From Myotis daubentonii (Eukaryota > Chordata > Mammalia > Chiroptera > Vespertilionidae): a stretch of 64,000 nt of DNA. Shown in pieces: positions 56,150-64,000 of this stretch. Below the pieces are notes generated by a model. It was not told the origin of the DNA. It was given only the letters and a program-made list of their open reading frames with translations, and made no database searches. Within the stretch, counting starts at the first letter, position 1. Each line of letters begins with the position of its first letter. Position numbers and translations under genes: made by a program. The DNA lies in assembly GCF_963259705.1 (NCBI RefSeq), contig NC_081844.1, positions 20,321,715 through 20,385,714 on the forward strand. Direction: 5' to 3'.

Positions 56150-56610
56150 ATTTGTGAGTGATTGTAGCAGCACTATTTACAGTAGCCAAAAGGTGGAAAC
56201 TGTCCAAATGTCCACCCACAGATGATGGACACACAAAACGTGCTGTCCCCTCCCCCTGGAGTGCTATTCGGCCGTGAAAGGGAACGAAGCACCGAGACGG
56301 GCTACACTGTGCAGGAATCCTGGAAACGTCATGCTGAGGGAGAGACCCTGACGGACAAGTACTGATTGTACTGCTGCTGCTCAGGAGGTCCCTAGAGGAG
56401 GCAAGTTCAGGGAGACAGGAAGTAGAATAGAGGTTGCCAGGGGCTGGCAGAGGGACAGTGGGAAGTTACTGCTCAGTGAACACAGTTTCTGTTTGGGGTG
56501 GAGAAAAAACTTGGAACTAGATTGTGGTGATGGTTGCAAAAGATTGTCAGTGTATTAAATGCCACTGAACCATGCAGTTAAAGGGTAAAATGTCAAATGT
56601 CACGTTTATT
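56150..56610 (+). repeat. Old L1 3'-end fragment
   Basis: gcagcactatttacagtagc, ggtggaaactgtccaaatgt, gaggttgccaggggctggca and aacttggaactagattgtgg. Confidence 0.68.
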
Positions 56611-57599
56611 TCCCCACTATGAATAAATATAAAGAGGAGTGAGCGGGTGGTGGGGGACCCAGAGCGGGCCCAGCAGGTGGGCTGTTCGCACGGGGACCGG
56701 TTGGAAGGGCCGAGACGCAGGGGGAGGGGGAAGGTGGAGCCACCAGCCCATCCTCTCACGGTTGCACCACCACCACACCCGGAGCTCCTGCCACTGCTCT
56801 GGAAAACTCCGACAGGACTTGCAAGTCACCAGAGCCTTTGTTGTCTGCTCACTGGAACCTCTTGCAGAAGCAGGAAAGGGTGTGCCTCCCCCTTACCTGC
56901 CTGTGCCTCCTAGGATCCCGCTGGATGGGGAAGGGATCAGAGCCGCCAGGTCCCTGCACTGGGAGGAGGCCCGAGGGGAAGGGACAGGACACGCGGGCAG
57001 AGGGGAGGAGCCTGGCCCTTGGCCCCTCGGCTGCACCGCGCTGCCAGGTGCCCGTCCCTCCTGCTCTCCTACAAGAAACAGCGTGCTCGCTGTCCGAGGA
57101 AACTTCACAGGTTTCGCCAGTGGACACCGGGGGCTGAAATCGGGGGTTCAGTTACAGTCCACACCCATGCCCCTCTCCCCACCCTGTTTGCAGGAAGCCA
57201 GAAGTCGGCCTTCCGTCCCGCTTGGAGGCTTCAGCGTGGAGCATTTTTCCCGTGAGAAACTGCCCCCAAAGCAAAAGATTCCACCCCCTGTCACATGGGG
57301 GCTGTCAATGAAAATGCCCATGTGTTCCATCGTTCCAAGCACCCTCGCCCCCACTTCCTGCCTGCACGCACGCACACACAGCGTTCCATGTCTCATTCTC
57401 AAGTACAGACTAACCCCTCGGATCTCTGGGTATCTTAAAAGTCCCATGAAAACCAAATAGGGAATGAGAATGAAACTATACTTAGAGACGTGGGTGTATG
57501 TTTGCATTTATAAAATAAGAGCGGGAGGGATACTCTGAAAACATGTGACGTCTTGGAAAATAGAAAAATCCAATAGTAGGGTTGAAAGATAAAATGGTG

Positions 57600-57895
57600 A
57601 AAAAATCTCCCAAAAAAGAACAGAAATGCCTGGTGAACAAAAATAGATCCAGAGACAAAGAAACACTGAACAGACCGTCTGCCCAACCTCAGAGAGAGGC
57701 TGGGGGGGGGGGGGGGGGCAGCTCGGGGAGAGAGTAAGAGATCAACCAAAGGACTTGTATGCATGCATATTAGCAGAACCAATGGACAGGACACTGGGGC
57801 AGTGGGTGCTTGTCCTGGGGGGCGGGAGTGGGAGGGGTCAATCAGGAAAAAGGAGGCATATGTAGTACTTTAAACAACAATAATAAAGAACAGAA
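57600..57895 (+). repeat. Bat-type L1 3'-end fragment
   Basis: agatccagagacaaagaaac, an 18-base G run at about 57702-57718, gtatgcatgcatattagcag and a final aataataaagaacag. Confidence 0.75.
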
Positions 57896-59159
57896 ATGGA
57901 AAATAGAAGAGAGATATTTTTTTTAAAAATTAAGATTCTATCCAGGAGGTTCCATATCCGACCAGTGGGAATTGAGGACAGAGGAAACGGAAGAGGAAAG
58001 TGTAAAAGAAATACCAGATTGCAGAGGGCCCCTGAGGGCACAGCCCAGGAAATAAAGAAAAGGAGGTATATTAGCCACTTATTACTATAACAAATTACCC
58101 CACAATAGCAGATCAAAACAATGTCCATTTATTACAGACCCTCCGAGTCAGGGATCTGGGTACGGCTCAGCGGGGGGCCTCGTCTTCCTGGTCTCAGGAG
58201 GCTGCAGTCAGGTGCCTGCCAGGGTCCCACCCAAAGCTCCACAGGGGCCTCACCTGCGTCCAGCTCCCCTCCCCTCTTGGTGGGATTCCGTTTCTCACCG
58301 AGGCTGTTCCCCTGAGGGCCACTGCCCCGGCTGGCTGCTGCCAATGCTGTCCCTTGCTGGAGGTCACCTTCCGTCCCACCCCATATCTCCAACACTGAAG
58401 CGTATGTACTCAAAGTCAGCAGGAGACGGAGTCGGAGGGCAAGGCGGAGGGGTGACACCCCCTCAAGGGGGCCATGTTCCATCACTTAGAAGAGAAGCAC
58501 TGAGGAGAGGGGGTAACACAGGGCCATGAGGACCAGGAAGTGGAACACTGGGTGCTGTGTTAGAAGCTGCCTGTCCCCTGGACAAGTCAGCACACATTTC
58601 AGAACAGCAAGGATTAAAGATTTTCACACTTGCAGAGAAAAACAGCAGGCACCCACGTTAGTGGTGTCCGAAAACTCAACGGCAACACCGGGAGCTGGAA
58701 GGCTGGAGCCAGGCTGTGTGTGAATGATTCTCAGGTTTTTCAAAATCGTGAAAAGGCTGTGAGGGCTCCACAGACAGGTGGTGGAGCTGACAAAAAAAGA
58801 AAAAGAAAAGGACCATTGTCACAACTCAAACTTACGGTTACTTTCAGAAAGGAAGTTTCCGTCGGGGAGCAGCCGATTCCTTAACTTGGTCGGTGAGCAC
58901 ATCATAGTGGCTCTGTTATGGCCTTTTACCCTTTGCCTGTGTGACAGTCCGGGCGTGCGAGGTGGCCCTCGGGTCAGCCGAGAGGTGAATAAAGGGCCCC
59001 ACGTGGATGGCGCCCCTGCCTGTGGCCGAGGGCGGGGAGGGAAGCATCGCTGAGGGACCACTGCTGGCCACGCCTTCCAGGAGGAGATGAGGAAGGCGGC
59101 TTGCAGAAACCAGGGCACTTCACAGAGGAGTCTTACTCAGCCCTCTGTTTGGCTTTTAA

Positions 59160-59342
59160 AAATATGTATATTTTTATTGATTTCAGAGAGGAAGGGAGAG
59201 GGAGAGAGAGATAGAAACATCAATGACGAGAGCAAATCGTTGATTGGCTGCCTCCTGAACGCCCCCCACCAGGGATTGAGCCACAACCCGGGCATGTGCC
59301 CTGACCTGGTTCATAGGTCAATGCTCAACCATTGACTCACCG
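59160..59342 (-). repeat. Ves SINE
   Basis: Reversed copy from ttttattgatttcagagagg to ccattgactcaccgg; slightly deleted in the middle. Confidence 0.87.
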
Positions 59343-59769
59343 GGTGCGGGCTGTCTGGCTTTAATGGATCCATCTTCCATCTTCTGGTCCTGGTGCTGGA
59401 GATTCTTCCGAAGGCCTGTAGGGGGCAGCAATTCCCCCCGGCTCACCAGCTTCCCTGTGACCAGCTCTCTGGTCAATTCTGTCCATCACCATCAATTCAG
59501 GTGAAATTGTTCATGCCTTTGCATACTTAAAAAAATAAAGTATCATCACTCACAGATTAATGCTTTAGTATTTATTATATCTTGGCGCACGTCTTTTGAC
59601 AAGTAGTCACAGGAGAGTTACAAATCATCCAGAATGGTTACCAGTGAGAGACTGGCATGATTTGCATTTTGGAGCATATAATTCTAATAGAATTTCAGAC
59701 AAAGTGGAGTGGAATTGTACATTTATAACCTGACTCCCTTTCATCTGCAGTATTGTGGGCATCTTTTTT

Positions 59770-59993
59770 ACCCCCCAATTTTATTATTTTATTGATTTTT
59801 AGAGAGAGGAAGGGGGGGGGAGAGAGAGAATGAATCATCTATGTGAGACAGACACACTGATTGGTTGCCTCCCACACTCGCCCTGACTGAGGATCAAGCT
59901 GGCAGCCGTGGTATATGCCCTGACTGGGAATCAAACCTGCCACCTTTTGGTGTATGGGTCCACGCTCCAACCAACTGAGTCACACTGGCCAGG
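59770..59993 (-). repeat. Ves SINE
   Basis: Full-length reversed copy flanked by tgggcatcttttt and tgggcaccttttt (one mismatch). Confidence 0.9.
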
Positions 59994-60482
59994 CTATGGG
60001 CACCTTTTTGAGTCAAGTATCCTAGAGTGTCAGAGCTTCTAATGGCATCACACACTGTTTCATAGTTTGGTGCTGCACCAGCATCATCCGGGGCAGGTGT
60101 GAGTCCCAGCTCTCCTGGACCTGCTCAGCTCTGCACTCTGGACTGTCGCCTGGCCTCGTCCAGACTGCCCATTCATGTCACGGGGAACATCTGAGCGTTG
60201 GTTGTCTGTGGTGGAGGCTTCGATCCTGAGGTTGTTGGTCTTCCAGGAGAATTCCGCATCCTGAGAAGGTTGGGTCTGTTTGGGGCACAGTCTGGACAAA
60301 ATATAAAGAGAATGAGATTTGCCCAGAGAACTGATAAGGCTCAGCCTGGTCTTCAGAGAGAACATGCCTGGAATGCATTAAATGCATTCACACTGTTGTG
60401 TAACCATCACCACTGGTGTCCCCCGCTCCCCTCGACCCCCGCCACCTGCCCCCGCAAGTTACATCACATGGAACTTGGACCC

Positions 60483-60840
60483 CGGAACTGTGACTGTGAC
60501 CTTATTTGGAAAAAGGGTCTTTGCAGATGTAATAAGTGAAGGATCTTGAGATGAGCTCATTCTGAGTTATCCAGGTGGCCCTAAATCCAATGACAAGGGT
60601 CCTTATAAGAGAAAGGCAGTGGGAGATTTCAGACAGAGAAGAGGAGGAGGCCATGTGAAGATAGAGGCAGAGATGGGGGTGATGTGGCCCTAAGTCAAGA
60701 AATGCTGGGAGCCCCCAGCAGCCGGAAGAGGCAAGAAGGACCCTCCCCTAGAGCCTCCAGAGGGAGCGTGACCCTGCTGACACCTTGACTTCAGACCCCC
60801 AGCCTGCAGAACTGAGGGAGAGTAAGTTTCTGTTGGTTAA
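60483..60840 (+). repeat. MaLR/MLT1-like LTR remnant
   Basis: gtgaccttatttggaaaaag, gtccttataagagaaaggca and gagtaagtttctgttggtta. Confidence 0.65.
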
Positions 60841-62098
60841 AGCTGTGTGTGGCAGTGGCCCTAGGGTCCAATCAAAGGCAAGGAGGGGTTTCCATGGGAA
60901 CAAGAGGATGCTATGGCTTTGGTTTCAGGGACCATCCCTTCCTCCCAGGTTGACCCCTCACTGCATGGTTGGGGGTTTCCTCTGGCCTAAGATTGTCTAG
61001 TGAGTTTGGACAAAAAGTGCATCTCAAACTCCTCCCCGGCGGCCCCACTTCCAGGCAGGAGCTGTGGCCTCCAGGGGCCGGTACCCAGGATGATTTGGGG
61101 AAGAGAGGACCCTACATGGGAGAACGCCTTGTCATGGCCGGTTAGGGCTGGACCGGGCCACCATCAGAACAAGATGGAAGGAACGACCTGGATCTGGATC
61201 TGGACCAGGTCACTTCCCGTACAGTCAGGTTCAGACACCTCTGAGCACCTGCCACGGCCAGGGCACCAGGATAGGTACGCGCCGGCAAACCACAGGCTCC
61301 ACCAGACCCCGAGGAATGACGGTGAAGCGGGGAGAGGGCGGGGGCCTGTGGAGCAAGAGCCTGTGTTCCCGGGACCGTGGGATAAACGGCGCCACCTCCC
61401 CGGGCTGCACACGCCCCCCTACAGACGGGGACCGTGGCAGCCACTCCCAAGGAACCTGCTTCTATACCCAGTGCCCAGTGTGCTGTTTTCTTTTCCATGA
61501 AAGAATGCAGTCTGAGAGGCTCTGCAGAGTGTTTATCGTCTTGGCCATTTCTAAGTGTACTAGAGGTGGCATTAAATGCACTCACACTGCTGGGTAACCA
61601 TCCCCGCCACCTACACCCACATGTCTCATCTTCCTCAACATAAACTCCCTGCTCTTTAACACGAACTCCCTCCTCCCAGCCCATGGGAACCTCTATTCTA
61701 CTTTCTGTCGCGATGGAGCTGCCTATTCTGGGGACCTCACCGAAGTGAAACCGTGCAGCAATTGCTCTCCTTTCTCTGTCTGGCCTGCTGAAACGTCGCT
61801 TTTGAATGACGGGATCAGTGACAGAGGAGGGTGTTGCTAGGCCACCTGGCAGCCCCCACTGACCAGGAGGCCCGGGATCCCTCTCTTCCTCCCGGTGGCC
61901 GCTTCCCGGGGCGGCCCAGGCGGGGCCTCCTCTCCGCAGAGGAGCTCTTCCCCGGCTCCAGCCCCAGCCCACATGCCTGCCTCTGGCTAATTGGAACTGA
62001 TTGGGCGCAGGCAGTTCCGGAAGTCCCTGTGGGTGATCGCAGAGACGCCGATGTCTGAGGATTAGTTCAGTGAACCTCTGACCCTGGCCAGTTTAGAG

Positions 62099-62313
62099 CA
62101 GCGGTTCTCAACCTGTGGGTCTGGCGCCTTTGGCGGTCGAACGACCCTTTCACAGGGGTCACCTAAGACCATCCTGCAGATCAGATATTTACATGACGAT
62201 TCATCACAGTAGCAACATGACAGTGATGAAGTAGCAACGAAAATAATTTTATGGTTGGGGGTCACCACACCATGAGGAACTGTATTAAAGGGCCAGAAGG
62301 TTGAGAACCACTG
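62099..62313 (-). mobile_element. SPIN-like hAT element in the intergenic region
   Basis: Same family as the intron 1 copy, shorter through an internal deletion. Perfect 8-bp duplication GTTTAGAG at 62091-62098 and 62314-62321. Ends cagcggttctcaacc and ggttgagaaccactg. Confidence 0.87.
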
Positions 62314-62899
62314 GTTTAGAGCATTTGCCCGCACCGTGAGCACAGCCACTGTGGATCTGGAACAGGCCGGGCGCCCTCGCTGGGGGCCCAGACTGGATTT
62401 GCTCTGTGTGTGCAAATGCCTGAGTCCAGCCCATCCATCCCCACCACAGGGACCCAGGCAGCCTTCACCTTCCCGCTCCCTTTGTGGCTCTCTGCCGCCT
62501 CCCCGTGCTGAGCTGCAAGGTTCTGGTGGGAACCCCCTGGGGAAGAGTCACTTACTTAGTTTTCCTCTCACTTTTAACATTTGGGCCAAATAAGACTCCT
62601 GGAGAAGGCTGCCCTCTCCCTGGGGGGAGTCTCCCTGGACAGTAGTTCTCTCCATCCCCGCGGTTTTGCTTTCCAAGGCTTCACTTTTCCCTGGTCAAGC
62701 CTGGTCTGAAAATAATAAATGGAAAATTCAACGAAATAAACATTAAGTTTTCAATTGCATACCCTTCTGAGCAGCGTGATGAAATCCCGCGACACCATCC
62801 TGCTCTGTCCCCCTGGGATGTGAATCCCCTTGTCCGGCGTCTCCAGGCTGCATATACGCCCTGACCATTGGCCACTTAGTCGCTGCCGCAGGGATCAGA

Positions 62900-63340
62900 T
62901 CGACCTTTCAATGGTGTGTTTATGGGGAAAGGAGCTTTGCAGACACGATGACATGAAGGGTCTTGAGATGAGGGGAGATTGCCCTGTGTTTGCAGGCGGG
63001 TCCTCAGTGTAATGCCAAGTGTCCTTTCGAGAGGGAAGCAGAGGGCAGTCTTTCACAGACGTCGTAGATGGGACGACGGAAGCAAGAGGTTGGAGTGATG
63101 CCGGAAGGAAGGGGTCACGGGCCCAGGAACTCAGGCAGCCTCAGACACGGAGGCAAGGACACGGACTCTCCCCTGAAGCCGCCAGAAGGAACCAACCCTG
63201 CCGACACCTCGACTTTAGCCCAGTAACACCGATGTCCGATTTCTGGCTCCCAGAACTGTAAGAGAGTACATTTGTGTTGTTTTGAGCCACCAGGTAGGTG
63301 GTCATTCATTACAGCAGCCAGAGGAGACTAATACTGACTG
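62900..63340 (+). repeat. MaLR/MLT1-like LTR remnant
   Basis: ggagctttgcagacacgatg, accaaccctgccgacacctc and ccagaggagactaatactg. Confidence 0.62.
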
Positions 63341-64000
63341 TGTTTGCAACAGTTTCTTTCACATAACAATCTACGGCTGCTCTGCTTTTCTTGTCAGTGG
63401 CCTGCTCTCTCACGGCGCAGAGGTCACCGTCTTCACTCGGCCGTTCCCCTGATGGACGTTTCGGGCATCTCCACGGCTCCACGCGGCCCAGCCCAACTCC
63501 TGAAAGTGTTTCATCACAGCAGGGGGGTCAAGCATTCATTAACTGCATTTGGTCTCTCGTCCTCTTTTTGATTGATTAAAACTGACTCGTGTGTGTTTCT
63601 GATGCAGAGGGCCTTCTCCACCCCCCACTCCACCCCCCTGCTCCCTCCACGGCCTTGGCCCAGGACCCTTTCCTAAACAGCTCATTCAGCCGGTTTCAGA
63701 AGGCGCAGGGGTCGCAGGTCGCGTCCATCAGCTCTCTGCAGAGCCCCCGAGGACTGCGCCCGCCCCGCTGCCGAGCAAAGCCACGGCAGGAGTGTTGCCA
63801 ACATCATGACCACACGGGTTTCCATTTTACTGTCTCTCCAGTCGCTTCCACAGGGAGTTCGCTTAACTTACAAACCAAACACATATTTTCCTGTCAGCAC
63901 CACGCATCTCCCCCCGAAGAGCTAGAAGCCTGTGGCCTCTGGGTCCAGGGCTGACCTGGCCGCGGGCCAGCGATTCATGCAGGCACACAGCAGCAGCCGC

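Larger units (their letters stand above)
52661..64000. other. Intergenic region downstream of HAUS8
   Basis: No exon recognised on either strand. It holds a 54-bp minisatellite, the minus arm of the inverted duplication, LTR and L1 remnants, two Ves SINEs and a SPIN-like element. Blocks with nothing I can name: 57895-59155, 59343-59754, 60840-61560, 62314-62880 and 63340-64000. Vertebrate synteny places CPAMD8 farther right; no part of it can be supported here. Confidence 0.7.

Noticed and set aside
56639..57460. 273-codon plus-strand open frame
   Set aside because: Low-complexity Gly/Pro/Ser translation with no family resemblance; no splice or promoter context.
61142..61972. 276-codon minus-strand open frame
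   Set aside because: It runs through an old L1-like fragment (about 61560-61770), has no recognisable domain, and overlaps a plus-strand frame of similar quality.
63600..64000. First exon of CPAMD8
   Set aside because: Expected somewhere to the right by synteny, but I can recognise no signal peptide, family motif or splice-consistent frame here.

Overview
This window is mammalian nuclear DNA, most likely from a vespertilionid bat. That call rests on about 20 copies of a tRNA-derived, Ves-type SINE, a young bat-type L1, and several DNA transposon groups that are unusual for a mammal: Helitrons of HeliBat type, SPIN-like and other short hAT elements, and a Tc1-like fragment. Repeat family names are from memory and were not searched.

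Two protein genes are present in a head-to-head arrangement around a CpG-rich region at about 32.1-33.4 kb. MYO9B (unconventional myosin-IXb) lies on the minus strand. Only its first coding exon (18240-19079, 280 codons with RA domain, start of the motor and P-loop) and a predicted untranslated first exon ending at 32595 are in view. Bases 1-18239 are its next intron. HAUS8 (augmin subunit 8, Hice1) lies on the plus strand and is complete. Eleven coding exons from 33030 to 52451 join with consistent GT-AG splicing into 373 codons, followed by a polyadenylation signal at 52632. The order matches the mammalian neighbourhood HAUS8-MYO9B (human 19p13.11, from memory). The CPAMD8 gene would be expected beyond the right end; I see no exon of it.

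Region by region: 1-18.2 kb is MYO9B intron with an L1, Ves SINEs, hAT elements and a Helitron. 18.2-19.1 kb is the MYO9B coding exon. 19.1-32.6 kb is MYO9B intron 1. 32.1-33.4 kb is the shared promoter region. 33-52.7 kb is HAUS8, with heavy repeat load in introns 1-4 and 8-10. 52.7-64 kb is intergenic, with a 54-bp minisatellite directly after HAUS8 and many old repeats.

The two genes do not form a pathway; their link is the shared promoter. The most unexpected structures are (1) an old, diverged inverted duplication in which HAUS8 intron 4 (about 41.41-43.67 kb) is repeated in reverse orientation at about 53.62-55.74 kb, so that exons 5-11 lie between inverted copies; and (2) a Helitron at about 8.66-9.10 kb carrying a perfect 17-bp inverted repeat whose two arms each match the CTCF core motif.
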